Shown: positions 55,001 through 64,000 of the stretch, in pieces
Layout of the letters: each line of letters starts with the position of its first letter
How positions within the stretch are numbered: position 1 is the first letter of the stretch
Assembly: GCA_900323505.1 (NCBI GenBank)
Contig: OOIN01000038.1
Coordinates: 186,001-250,000, forward strand
Origin: Ustilago trichophora
Lineage: Eukaryota; Basidiomycota; Ustilaginomycetes; Ustilaginales; Ustilaginaceae
Direction of reading: 5' to 3'
DNA: 64,000 nt
Position numbers and translations under genes: made by a program
Notes under the pieces: model-generated
What the model was told of the DNA's origin: nothing
The model's input: only the letters and a program-made list of their open reading frames with translations
Database searches by the model: none

Positions 55001-55910
55001 CAGTTGCAATTCGGCTCCTCGTTCGCCTTCGCCTCGGACGAAGCAGAGGTCGAAGCAATCCGAATCGACACGCTGCAAAAGATGACGCTGAACGGTGCCG
55101 AATTGAAGGACATTGTCAGTGCTGCGGAGAGCAACAGTCTGGCAGATGTATTTGAAACGATCTTGATGGGAGACGGAGAAGAGATGGAATTTTCATGGGG
55201 TCAAGCAGGAGGAATAGGAGGGATGGAAGCGACGGCAGGTGAACGAAGACAGTTGGGCGGTGGATGGATACAGTTATCCGCGCAACCTCTGCAGAGGTTG
55301 CAGCAGAGACGAGCTCTTGTTGGGAGTGCCAGAGTGGATTATGTGGGGACGTTTGATGATCTTCAGATGGGTCTCGCTGACTGTGTAGAGGTTGCTCAGG
55401 AGGATCTATCTGCGAGATCGAGGGTTTCCGAGGGTCGGATGAAGGAGTTACAGTAAGTATCTTTCGCTTTGTGTCTCTGTTACGACGAGTTGTTGTACTG
55501 AAAGATTCACTAACATGTCTTTTTTTTTTGATATCTGATTGGATCGCAACAGCGCCAGAGAAGCCCATCGGATCCAAACACTTCTGTATCCCCTACACAA
55601 CCTCCACCGTTTCACTCTCACCTCTTCCCATCTTCCTCCAGCCAACATCGCAGACTATGCGCCCTTTGTACGCCTCATGACGCTCGTCGATGACGATCTA
55701 GCCCGCATCCACGTCGCTTTGCACCAGCAGCAGCAGCAACAGCAGCAAAACACCACCTCATCACCTCCACCCATCGCCTCGGGAAGATCAACGCGAAATT
55801 CTAGCCGTCTCACCAACTGGTTGACCGGAGAAACACCTGGCTATCAACGATGGTTGAACATGGGTCCGGAAGAAGTTGACATGGCTCGATTGACCAGTCT
55901 CACTTTCTAA
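52040..55910 (+). CDS. ELG1: Elg1/ATAD5-type PCNA unloader
   Basis: The model has two exons, 52040-55452 and 55553-55910, with a GTAAGT donor and CAACAG acceptor, 1256 residues. An in-frame ATG at 52205 (A at -3) would give 1201 and may be the real start. The N-terminal half is disordered with poly-Pro, and carries a canonical PIP box, QPPLHPFF at residues 240-247, plus a second HPFF further on. Lys-rich and acidic blocks follow. The AAA+ ATPase core starts near residue 780, with Walker A GPCGSGKTAS (about 788-797) and a Walker-B-like ILIEEADLLF (about 870). An all-helical RFC-type collar continues through exon 2, ending in a Trp-rich NWLTGETPGYQRWL. The protein forms an alternative clamp unloader with Rfc2-5 that removes PCNA after replication. 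Confidence 0.9.
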
Positions 55911-57155
55911 CAAGGCCAATACAAGGATCCGCCCAAAACGGATGGAGATGTAAGGGAAAAGAGGGATTTTGCAAAGAGGACGATTCCTGCTGCGTGCGTT
56001 GTCCAGATCACTGCAGATGCAACTGTATATCAGCATCTCTCTCTCTTGGTTGAACCGAAGGTTGAAGGTTTTGGATGGGGGGTGAAGGTTAGGGTTAGGG
56101 TTGGGAACTTACGAATTTTTCGCCGAGGCCATCTCTCTTGTCCACCAGCAGGATCAGGTAGACCCATAACGTTGCACATTACATGAGCTGTGATTGGCGC
56201 CCAAACACTCGCGCTTCTCAAATACAAGAAATTGGCATACCATCCAAAAACCATGGTATAAGCAAATTGCACCGTTGCCGTCAACGCACCTCTCAGTGCG
56301 GCATTCTTGGTTCGGCCAGCTTGAAGATAGACGTTGTAGGCGTGATGGATGTGGGCGATGCCAAAGAATGCGGGGGAGGCAAAGATGAGTTTGGAGCGAG
56401 ATACGCCAGAGAAGAACAAGGGTGTGAGGATGCAACTTCGAAAGACGAGTTCTTCGGTCAGGGGTCCGACGAGGTAGTTTCGAATGCCGGTGAGCGAGGT
56501 GAATTTGTGGATGAGATCGCGATGGAAGGAAAAGTGCGCTTGAAACGGTAGTTCGCCATCGAGATAGGTGACGTAGAGGGGGCCAAGGAAGAGGAGGGAT
56601 GTGAGGAGGAGGGGGGATAGGATGTGGTTGGAGAGGGTGACGAGGTAGGTGGTGAGGGAGGGTGAGAAGGGGAGGATATTGGAGGTGAGAAGGGATGGGG
56701 TGGGAAGAGGTAAGCCGAGGAGACGACTTATGTTGAGGGTGTCAAGCAGCCAGCCCTACCACCATGCACACCATACATCAAAGTCAGTACAAGACCTCTT
56801 GTCAGCAACACACAATCGAGGCAGTAAGAGAGCCGATGGTGGGGGGGGGGGGGGGGGGATAGACACTTACAGCACGTGGAACAACACCTTTCAACCACAA
56901 CCCGACACCCGTCAACAACACAGTTGTCGCCGTTGCCAGAGAAGCAGTCTTTATCCTAGATCTGATGACGGTAGGATGGTCTCGATCGATCGTGTTGCCC
57001 TCTGCATCTTTGGTCGCTGCGAGTCGGCCAGCGGGGGACAGGTATAGTGAACCCACATAGCCAAGGGTGAACAGTGTACTTGCTCCCACGGCGAATCCGA
57101 CCGATAGTAGAGGGGGTCCCAAGGGAGGGTTAGGAAGGTTGGCTATGAGAGACAT
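55907..57155 (-). CDS. RCE1: CAAX prenyl protease 2 (Rce1)
   Basis: The model has three exons, 57155-56871, 56755-56113 and 56022-55907, phases 0 and 1, giving 347 residues. The protein is strongly hydrophobic with about eight membrane segments. The catalytic motifs of the ABI/Rce1 family are present: GPLTEELVFRS (Glu-Glu and Arg), FFGIAHIHHAY (first conserved His) and ITAHVMCNVMG (His and Asn). It removes the last three residues of prenylated CAAX proteins such as Ras and a-factor-type pheromones in the ER membrane. The third exon supplies a final membrane segment (GIVLFAKSLF). The alternative acceptor CTGCAG, 12 bases further on, is less likely. The stop codon overlaps that of ELG1. The first ATG in the frame is 57155; upstream only GTG is available. 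Intron 1 holds an 18-G run. Confidence 0.88.
56089..56100. repeat. Short interstitial telomere-like repeat
   Basis: Two perfect TTAGGG units lie inside RCE1 intron 2, followed by a degenerate TTGGGA and preceded by a GGTTGAAGG-like sequence. Confidence 0.8.
56841..56858. repeat. Poly(G) run
   Basis: Eighteen G residues on the plus strand lie in RCE1 intron 1, a few bases past the donor (poly-C on the coding strand). Confidence 0.9.
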
Positions 57156-57388
57156 TCCAACATCGAGCACCGGTTGTTGAATCTCGATAGAGCACAGATG
57201 ATGGTGGTTGGCGCAAAGGTTGGAGAGGGCAAGCTATAAAAAGAGAGTTTCAAGGGTCTGCACGAACAAAGGGGACCCTGAAGTTGGTTCGAGTGTGGTG
57301 TGGTTTCGCACTTTTTAATTCACCGACGCACGCTCCACACTCAAACACCTCCAACCATCTCCACCATCATCCTTGATCCCACAAGAGC

Positions 57389-58794
57389 ATGTCGGCCAAC
57401 TATTGGGCCTCTACACAATGGTGAGCGCCACCTGTTCTTTCACTCTATACATCAACTCTCTACTTATCTCAACTTTCCTCTCTCTTTTTGACTTTGTGCA
57501 CGTTAGCAACAACTGGCTGCTAGATAGACCACAGCTCGAATTGGCCAGAAAGGAAGATTTGCGTTATGCAAGCACGATAGAGTGTGCCGCTTTGGGGGTG
57601 TTTTTCTCAAATCGTAAGATGGGTTGCCCACCATTCCAGCTAGGATCGCAATCGCATGTGGTAGCTGACGAACATGATACTTGTTTTCTATGTGCTTGCG
57701 TTCTTTGACCTGTCACATCTCGGTTTCACCGACTCGTCTCCGACCTCTTCCACTCCAACGAACTATACTCGCACTCGCCATCTTTTGCATGCACACACAC
57801 ACACACACACACCCTTGCAGTACTCTCCACCATCTGCAAGCGTCTCAACCTACGTCAAAGGGTCGTCGCTTCAGCCAACATCTTTTTCCGTCGCTTCTTC
57901 TCCAAAAACTCCTACTCCGCTCTCGACCCCTTCCTCGTCGCAGCCACATGCATCTACGTCGCCGCCAAAGTCGAGGAATCCCCGATCCACATCAAATCCG
58001 CCGTGGCAGAAGCGGCGCGCTCCTTTCAAGAGGTCGGCTTTCGCAGCATGCCCACCGACAACAGCAGTTTGGCAGAGATGGAGTTTTACCTCTTGGAAGA
58101 GATGGAGTTTGATATGATCATTTTCCATCCTTATCGGTCGCTGATTGCGCTCTTTGATGCGTATGGATGTTCCAAGGATGGCGGAGGAGCGAATGGTGGG
58201 TTAGGAATGGAGAGTGAGGCTTTTGGTGTTATCAAAGGTTTGACAGGCGTAGAGGAAAGAGATGCTGCCGAAGGGTTGATGGGTGGTGGGGTGAGATTGG
58301 CAGAGTTCGACGATCAAGTCTTGCAAATGTGCTGGTTCGTTCTAAACGACACGTACAAGACTGACATCCCTCTGATGTATCCTCCGTACATGGTGGCACT
58401 CGCATCTCTCTGGCTGGCTCTAACCCTGCACACACCTTCTTACGAACGCATCAATTCCTCCCTCCACCAGATGCAGCTCAAACGCAAACAACACGACCTG
58501 GCCATAGCTTCCATCCTCGACAACCCATCTTCATCCGCAGCAGATCTACCAAACCAAGAACCAACACCACCAAGCGAAGAAGCCCTGACGTTTTTCGCAA
58601 GCCTCAACGTCTCGCTGCCATTGCTGGCAGAAGTGGTCCAGGAAATGGTGAGCGGATATAGGGTGCAGAATGAGGTGGCTAGGTTGGTAGGCGACGGACC
58701 AGGGGTGTGCAAGTTGTTGGAGAGGATGAGGGAGGCGAGGCGGTTGGAGTTGGTGGCGAGGGTGAGGGCGAGGGAGGGGATAGCGCACAGATGA
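57389..58794 (+). CDS. SSN8: Cyclin C (Mediator CDK8 module, Ssn8)
   Basis: The model has three exons, 57389-57420, 57507-57613 and 57821-58794, with donors GTGAGC and GTAAGA and acceptors TTAG and TTGCAG, giving 370 residues. The N terminus MSANYWASTQ is the cyclin C signature. DLRYAS and an ECAALGVFFSN helix follow, and across the second junction RLNLRQRVVASANIFFRRFF, then VAATCIYVAAKVEESPIHIK, the cyclin box. The second cyclin fold contains MYPPYMVALASLWLAL. It pairs with Cdk8/Srb10 in the Mediator kinase module that regulates RNA polymerase II. A Gly-rich insertion of about 45 residues and a C-terminal basic helix make it longer than yeast or animal cyclin C. Intron 2 contains a CA repeat close to its acceptor. 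Confidence 0.9.
57791..57812. repeat. (CA)n microsatellite in intron
   Basis: About eleven CA units lie immediately before the acceptor of cyclin C intron 2. Confidence 0.9.
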
Positions 58795-58966
58795 AAAGAT
58801 ACCTAGGAGTGAAACTTATACTTGTAACCAAAAAAAAAAAAAAAAAAGGTGTAATAATACATGCAGAGAGAAAAGAGAAGATGTCGTGCGTGGCCAAGCG
58901 CTCATATCGTGAGATGTAATATGAGCGCTTATCGGCAGATTGGATGTGCAAGTGTGTAGCAAAGCG

Positions 58967-59520
58967 TTAGGATTCGATGTGGTCCGGCAGCCTGCCGACT
59001 ACTTTTACTGCGTAGAGTCCTGGCAGGCGTTTTTCTGCAATGCACGACGAGAGAGAGAGAGGTCAAGACAAGGATGAGAAGAGCATTAGTATCAAGTTGG
59101 TCTCTGACGATTGAGCCAGTTGAGCCAGTAGTTGACTGAGCTGGTTAAGGAAGAGCGTAACCAGGATGAGATTGTGGCAACTTACCAATACGCTGCCACT
59201 TGGCAACCCAACTCTCTTCGGGACGCAACATGGAGATCATGCCGTCAAAGTTGGACGTTGTGCATTCGGCTACCCTGTCTTGACTTCCTTGCATCTGTTC
59301 GGCGCCACCACCGCGTTGGATCATGCCAAATCAAGTCGTATGTCAGCTATCTCGTTCGTCTCGAGTGCGTGGATGCGGGTGTTTTGTTTTTTTTTTTTTT
59401 GGTGCAACATACCTCGAGAACAGGTTCGCAGTTGGGACATCCCTTGAGATGAAAGTCTCTTGGTGATTGGACGAACTGGCAGCGAAGGCACGCGCGAAGC
59501 TTCTCTTTCCTTGTCGACAT
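58967..59520 (-). CDS. SPT4: Transcription elongation factor Spt4
   Basis: The model has three exons, 59520-59413, 59294-59186 and 59034-58967, phases 0 and 1, giving 94 residues. The start MSTRKEKLRACLRC leads to a zinc-binding set Cys11, Cys14, Cys28 and Cys31 (CLRC..CPNC), the Spt4 zinc ribbon. Exon 2 has TTSNFDGMISMLRPEESWVAKWQRI, a conserved Spt4 helix and loop that follow the ribbon, and exon 3 gives the final strand GLYAVKVVGRLPD. The family partner is the Spt5 NGN domain; Spt4-Spt5 (DSIF) travels with RNA polymerase II. Length is slightly shorter than yeast Spt4 (102), which is common. The ATG overlaps a CATG palindrome. It is divergent from CBP80. Confidence 0.92.
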
Positions 59521-59806
59521 GTTTGCTGTGTTCACCCTTATGTATACACCCAATACCGAAGAGCAAAGGTTGGAGGATGTCGTAGTTGGACGCAAAGCAA
59601 AACCGGCTGAGCTTCGTGGCTTGGTGGAGCACACAAAGTCCCCGAATTCCGATTCTTTTTTAGGCAAAAGACGTGTGACAAATTTGGCCGAGAAAATGCG
59701 AAATGCGCCAAAAGTGCACCGTGCTCATTCTAGTCTCTTCTTCTTCTTCTTCTTCTCCTCCTCCTTCTCTCATCTATCTTTCCCAAAACACCGCAGACAA
59801 GCAAAG
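59521..59806. promoter_or_regulatory. Bidirectional SPT4 / CBP80 promoter
   Basis: Only 286 bases separate the divergent ATGs of two RNA polymerase II co-transcriptional factors. The CBP80 side ends in a TTC/TCC-rich leader. No TATA box is evident. Confidence 0.65.
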
Positions 59807-62800
59807 ATGGACGGCTGGGACTCTTCCGAAAACCCTGGCTCGGGATATCCCAACCAACAGCACGGTGCTTATGCCCAACAACAACCTTACAACAATGGTG
59901 GATCGTATGACAACAACAATGGTGGCTACGGCGGCGGCCATGGCGGCGGATATGGAGGAAACAACCGCGATCAAGGATGGTCCAACTCCCCTCGTCGTGG
60001 CGGTCGTGGCGGACATCGCTCTGGCGGCGGCGGCGGCGGTGGCGGTGGTGGTGGTGGCTACTATCAAGGTGGCCGCGGTGGTGGAGGAGGCGGAGGAGGA
60101 TACCAACAGCAGCAATCGGCAGAACAACGAGAAGAGAACCGTATCCGATACATCCGTTCGCAGCTCTTCAAGCTAGGCGAAGAAAAGGATTTCCATCCGC
60201 CCTCTGATCTCCTCAAAATGGCACGCTGGATCCAAGACAAGTCTGCCGACGGCGTAGAGCCCATCACAGCCGCGTTCAGGGTCATGGTCACCGAACAGCC
60301 GCACAAGACTCCACTCATCGCTGCGCTCATCGGATTCCTTTGTCTCTCACAGCAACAGTCGAAATCCGCACCCGTCAAAATCCCCGATGCCGATCCGCAA
60401 GAGGATCAGGATATGATGCCCGCCGAAGCATCCGAACCGGACTCCGTCGGTATCGCCATCGTCAAGGACCTCGTCAAGGCGTTCCGCAGCTACCTCGATG
60501 CGCGCTTGTGGCGCAACACCCGTCTGAGCTTGCATCTCTTTGCAGCGCTCGTTCCTCTCCATATCATTCCTGCGAGCTCGTTGCGTATGTTGCTGGGATC
60601 TTTCGCGGCAGTATTGGACGAGCCAGCTGTGGCAGCGGCGAGGGCGGACCGTGCCGCTATGTGCATCATCGAGACGCTCTGCCGAGCCGGTCAGGATCTG
60701 TTGGCCGACACCGAAGCCGCTCAGGCTGAACTCGATGACCTCGTCGCAAAGGTGGTGACCTACGATGCGGCACGCAAAGTCGAAGTGGAACTCACCCAGC
60801 CAGTTCACGACCTCGAGAGTATCTGGCTCGAAGGCTTCTCCGACGCCGTCAAGGCACTGGAAGAGCTTAGAGCGAGAGAGTACAAGAGACCAGCATTCCT
60901 CCCTGTCCCTTCGGACTTGCTTCCCGCTGCCATCTCGCCCTCTGCCACTTCTGTGCCGGAGGAGAAGCGCATGGTCACGCTGCCCGAAGTGCTCGTACCA
61001 CCCGAGGAGGATGCTGAAGATCAAGGTCTCGATGTAGCCTATGCCCAACTTGGTGAGCACCAAGTCAAGCGACGAAAGGTCGACACGGGCAAAGGCGAGC
61101 TCGAGGAGAAGAAGGCCGCTGTGGGACCCGAACGCATCAGCCTCCAGCCGAGGTGGTTTAACAACAGCGTGCCCAAAGTCGCTTCCCCCGCTTCCGTCGT
61201 GTTGCGCGCAATCTTGGCAGACATGATCGATCTCTACGAAGTCAACCGCAAAGAAGCAGCCAAGCTTATCCTCGACCTTCCCAACTGGCTGCGTCGCGGT
61301 ACGTTTGGTTCCAAGGTCTCGATCGAAGCCGGTCTGTTTGGTGAAGTCGACGAGCAGGCGCCCGCTGAAGAAAGCGGATATTCGCTCGACGATCTTCTCG
61401 TTGAGACTATCTTGTCTACCGCTCTCTTGCTTCCAGTTTCCCCGCGCAACCCGCTTTACTACACCTCGCTTCTGAGAGAGATTGTCTCGCTCACGCCGGC
61501 CACCGTCGCCCCGTCTCTCGGTCGAACCATTCGAACTTTCTACAACGCCCTTTCTTCCCCTTCTATCGACGTCGAGACCGTCCGCAGGTTCGCAGACTGG
61601 TTCGCCATCCACCTGTCCAACTTCAACTTTGGATGGGCGTGGAAGGAGTGGATTCCCGACACCACCTTGCCTGCCACCCATCCCAAGGTCGTCTTCATGA
61701 AGCGCATCGTCGAGCTCGAGATTCGTCTCGCCTACTTTGACCGAATCAAGCAGACTTTGCCCGACGAAATCCAGGCGGTGGCTATGCCCAAGGAAGAACC
61801 CAGCCCAGTCTTCACCTACGCGGACGAGGCGCATCCGTACGCAGCGCACGCGGCAAGACTGATCAACAGTATCAAGGCCAAAGCTTCCGCCGAGGTGATC
61901 TTGGCCGATTTTGAGACTTTCAAATCGTCGATCTTCGACAGTGGCACATCGACGATCCCCAGCGAAGGCGGGGAGGGAATGGTGGGTAGTCAGCTGGAAG
62001 CCGATGTAGTGGTGAGGGATTTGACGATCCAGTGCGTATTGCAGGTTGGTTCAAGATCCTTTTCGCATTTCCTCAACATTGTTGAGCGCTACCATTCGCT
62101 TTTGCGTCAGCTCTCGCGAAGTCCAAGGATGAGGGCAGCCATCCTGGCTGGATCGGTGCGATTCTGGACCCGCTCTCAACAGTGGATTCACATTGTTGTG
62201 GATAAGCTGCTTCAGTATCGTATTGTCGAACCTGCTGATGTGGTCGATTTCATCTTTAGTCCTCCTACGGACGAGCCTTCTACCATCCAGCCACCTCTCG
62301 GTGAGGTTAAAGAAGGATGGGCAGGCTTCAACACGTGGACGCTGCTCAAGTTGACACTTGAGAAAGTCAATGGACGTGTAGACCAGCTTAAGAAGCGTCT
62401 CGAAGAAACCGAGCGTAAAGAAGCCGAAGAACGAGAGCGTAAAGAAGCTGCTCTCGCTGCCGGTCTTCCCCTTGACGACGATCAACTCGAAGAAAAGCCG
62501 CAAGAAGAAGAACCCCTACCGCTCTTCCCCACTTCTGCCACCTTACCCATCCGCCCCACCAAGGAAGAAACCAAATCGGTCGAGCTCAACTCCACCGAAG
62601 CGCTAGCCAGTTTGGATGCTATCAAATCCGAACAGCGCAAAGTGCTCATCGGCGCCGTTACAGGCTTCAAATCCGTCATCCTGAAGCAAAACGACGCCAA
62701 CGAAGAATGGCATACATGGTGGATCAACGGATGGTACAAACAACTGGTAAGATGCTTCAATCGCCAGTTGCTAGAGAACAGGGAAACCATCTTGAGCAAC

Positions 62801-62881
62801 TGCTTCGCAAAACAAGACGGAGAAGTCGGTGAAAGACTCAGAGAGATCCTCGAAAGAGCGGTTGACATTCTTTCCGAGTGA
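59807..62881 (+). CDS. CBC1: Nuclear cap-binding protein CBP80 (CBC large subunit)
   Basis: This single exon encodes 1024 residues. The first ~105 residues are an unusual Gly-rich extension with Tyr, Asn, Gln and a few RGG motifs, including an uninterrupted run of about twelve Gly. From about 106 the CBP80 fold begins: RYIRSQLFKLGEEKDFHPPSDL, the MIF4G-like 1 domain (TPLIAALIGFL), then second and third MIF4G-like helical domains, WFNNSVP, and a DLTIQCVLQVGSRSFSHFLNIVERY region typical of the third. The C terminus has a charged coiled coil and a WHTWWINGWYKQL helix pair. CBP80 with CBP20 binds the m7G cap of new transcripts and links them to splicing, export and decay. I chose the ATG at 59807 (AAAG context); the upstream open frame overlaps the SPT4 start. 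Confidence 0.93.
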   Translation: MDGWDSSENPGSGYPNQQHGAYAQQQPYNNGGSYDNNNGGYGGGHGGGYGGNNRDQGWSNSPRRGGRGGHRSGGGGGGGGGGGGYYQGGRGGGGGGGGYQQQQSAEQREENRIRYIRSQLFKLGEEKDFHPPSDLLKMARWIQDKSADGVEPITAAFRVMVTEQPHKTPLIAALIGFLCLSQQQSKSAPVKIPDADPQEDQDMMPAEASEPDSVGIAIVKDLVKAFRSYLDARLWRNTRLSLHLFAALVPLHIIPASSLRMLLGSFAAVLDEPAVAAARADRAAMCIIETLCRAGQDLLADTEAAQAELDDLVAKVVTYDAARKVEVELTQPVHDLESIWLEGFSDAVKALEELRAREYKRPAFLPVPSDLLPAAISPSATSVPEEKRMVTLPEVLVPPEEDAEDQGLDVAYAQLGEHQVKRRKVDTGKGELEEKKAAVGPERISLQPRWFNNSVPKVASPASVVLRAILADMIDLYEVNRKEAAKLILDLPNWLRRGTFGSKVSIEAGLFGEVDEQAPAEESGYSLDDLLVETILSTALLLPVSPRNPLYYTSLLREIVSLTPATVAPSLGRTIRTFYNALSSPSIDVETVRRFADWFAIHLSNFNFGWAWKEWIPDTTLPATHPKVVFMKRIVELEIRLAYFDRIKQTLPDEIQAVAMPKEEPSPVFTYADEAHPYAAHAARLINSIKAKASAEVILADFETFKSSIFDSGTSTIPSEGGEGMVGSQLEADVVVRDLTIQCVLQVGSRSFSHFLNIVERYHSLLRQLSRSPRMRAAILAGSVRFWTRSQQWIHIVVDKLLQYRIVEPADVVDFIFSPPTDEPSTIQPPLGEVKEGWAGFNTWTLLKLTLEKVNGRVDQLKKRLEETERKEAEERERKEAALAAGLPLDDDQLEEKPQEEEPLPLFPTSATLPIRPTKEETKSVELNSTEALASLDAIKSEQRKVLIGAVTGFKSVILKQNDANEEWHTWWINGWYKQLVRCFNRQLLENRETILSNCFAKQDGEVGERLREILERAVDILSE

Positions 62882-63239
62882 AAACCCCCCTCTTCCACAC
62901 GAGCGACGATCGATTTGTTATTCAAGTCAGCAATTCATCCCGGTTCAGAATCTTGCTTGAAACTCGAGAGTTGAGCGTGTGGAATCTGGAGATGGAGTTT
63001 TGGACTTGCGATGAAAGAGAGTCTAGCGTGTATATACGGGATTCGAGCTGGTCAAAGGTCAAGAATAATGTAATCTATGTACTTCCGACGCGTTTCGGAC
63101 TTAGCCGATTCCCACCGTTGCTGATGGTAGTGCCCTGCATGATCACGCCGGGAGGTCTGTGCTCCTTTCTTCACTCCCACCATGTCTTGACACCGCACTT
63201 GTCACCATCACCACCAGTCTCTTCCAACAATATCATCAC
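62882..63239. other. CBP80 3' flank
   Basis: 3' sequence of CBP80 with no gene seen; CpG content falls off towards the transposon fragment. Confidence 0.55.
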
Positions 63240-64000
63240 CTACAATTGAAGCCTTCCGGCACTGTGCAATGCTGCAACCCTCCTCGTCCTACGGTTCCAC
63301 CACCTCTCATGCCAACAGAGCTGCTGATTTTGTGCTGCTCAAGAGGCTTGCCTCCAACAAGCAGCTGCAGAGCTTGGCAATGGAGTACACTCAAGCCTTT
63401 GCATAGCAGCTGCTGACAACAATGTTCCTGAGGCCACACTGCGCCATCATCTCTCTGGACAACAGACCAAAAAAGCCAGCCATGCCAACCAACAGGCACT
63501 CATTCCAGCCCCAGAGACTGCTCTGCTTGAGCACATCTGTTGCTGTGCCGCCAGTGGCTTCCCCTTGACACCAGATCTAATCCATGACTACACCAACACC
63601 ATATTGCATGGCATTCCAGGCTGCAGAAAAGCTCCTAATGTTGGCACTAGCTGGCTGCAGGGCTTCCTCTGCCAACATCCTTCAATCCGCTCACATGTTA
63701 GGCACCAAGGGTCTGGGAATCTCAGGAGCTAGAGGCTTGGGCAGGAGGGGCGTGGGGTTTGTGGTGATGCCGCAAACATCGCTGGGTATGCTGGTGGGGC
63801 ACAGTGGGTGTTGGGTGTCCAAGGGACGATCAATTGGTCTAGTGAAAAAATAGAATACAATCAACAAGGAGCCATGAAGGTGGCCACAAGTAGTGCCCGG
63901 CCTTATTTCATGGGGCTGGCCCCTGTGCACCCCCTTCCTCCCTTGCCAATGCTGCAGCACATGCCCCCCTCTGGAGCTGTGGCCTGGTTGGTGCTTGTGC
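63240..64000. mobile_element. CpG-depleted transposon-derived region
   Basis: By hand count only about eight CpG dinucleotides occur in 63301-64000, while CA and TG are abundant, in sharp contrast to the CpG-rich genes to the left. The region includes the transposase fragment above and further unassigned sequence to the window edge. No terminal inverted repeat could be identified within the window. Confidence 0.65.
63258..63730 (+). pseudogene. Broken pogo/CENP-B-like transposase fragment
   Basis: Reading forward with one frame change near 63407, the DNA encodes a psq-like helix-turn-helix (LLKRLASNKQLQSLAMEY, then AAADNNVPEATLRHHLSG). A CENPB-type second HTH follows (ETALLEHICCCAASGFPLTPDLIHDY, then VGTSWLQGFLCQHPSIRSH). 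The order and spacing, including the Gly-Phe-Pro-Leu and Trp-Leu-x-x-Phe..His-Pro signatures, match the DNA-binding half of pogo/Tc1-mariner transposases common in basidiomycetes. The frame is broken by an in-frame stop and a shift, and the catalytic DDE part is not seen before the window end. It is a decayed element. The region is CpG-poor, as expected for an old methylated repeat. Confidence 0.7.

Noticed and set aside
59519..59806. Upstream extension of the CBP80 frame
   Set aside because: It overlaps the SPT4 start codon and shared promoter, and the sequence is unlike CBP80. The ATG at 59807 precedes a plausible N terminus.
60347..61849. A 500-codon minus-strand frame inside CBP80
   Set aside because: Antisense shadow without domain or plausible start.

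Overview
The window looks like nuclear DNA of a basidiomycete smut fungus (Ustilaginaceae: Ustilago, Sporisorium, Pseudozyma or Moesziomyces). Genes are compact and CpG-rich. They carry few, mostly short GT..AG introns and are separated by homopolymer and dinucleotide microsatellites. Products such as eIF5B, actin, uL2, Cgr1, Spt4, CBP80, Rictor, Elg1, Rce1 and cyclin C are clearly fungal or basidiomycete in character. Species assignment from sequence alone is not possible.

Layout. 1-4.2 kb is gene-poor, pyrimidine-rich leader DNA before a class-B bHLH transcription factor (4.2-5.2 kb). It converges on a large DUF2433-type phosphoesterase-fold/RRM protein (5.5-8.0 kb, minus). CGR1 (9.1-9.9 kb, minus, four exons) and the eIF5B gene (10.5-14.1 kb, plus) share a divergent promoter. 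An intron-containing tRNA-Lys(CUU) follows at 14.4 kb.

14.7-27.8 kb is an accessory island with six small, same-strand genes for secreted proteins. Each has an N-terminal signal sequence ending in a hallmark Ala-Pro-x-Pro-like junction. Three share a GAAAGGTRTAAA promoter box, and four share a phase-1 intron near the 3' end. One of these (17.97 kb) looks frameshifted. This is the most interesting part of the window: a tandem, rapidly diverging family of candidate secreted effectors between housekeeping genes.

28.4-41 kb holds uL2 (minus), ERCC1/RAD10 (plus), a secreted GH23-like lysozyme (minus), an unknown membrane or secreted glycoprotein (minus) and actin (minus, with 7-nt and 14-nt first coding exons). 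41-52 kb holds an in-frame glutathione S-transferase/HIS6 fusion (minus), a two-thioredoxin-domain membrane PDI (minus), the TORC2 subunit Rictor (plus) and a small hydrophilic protein (minus).

52-63 kb is dense. It holds ELG1/ATAD5 (plus, with a PIP box) and RCE1 (minus), whose stop codons overlap, then cyclin C (plus), SPT4 (minus) and the nuclear cap-binding protein CBP80 (plus), the last two divergent. The last ~0.75 kb is a CpG-depleted, broken pogo-like transposase fragment, so a repeat zone probably begins here.

All exon joins were worked out by hand from splice-site consensus, reading phase and family knowledge. No alignment or database search was run.
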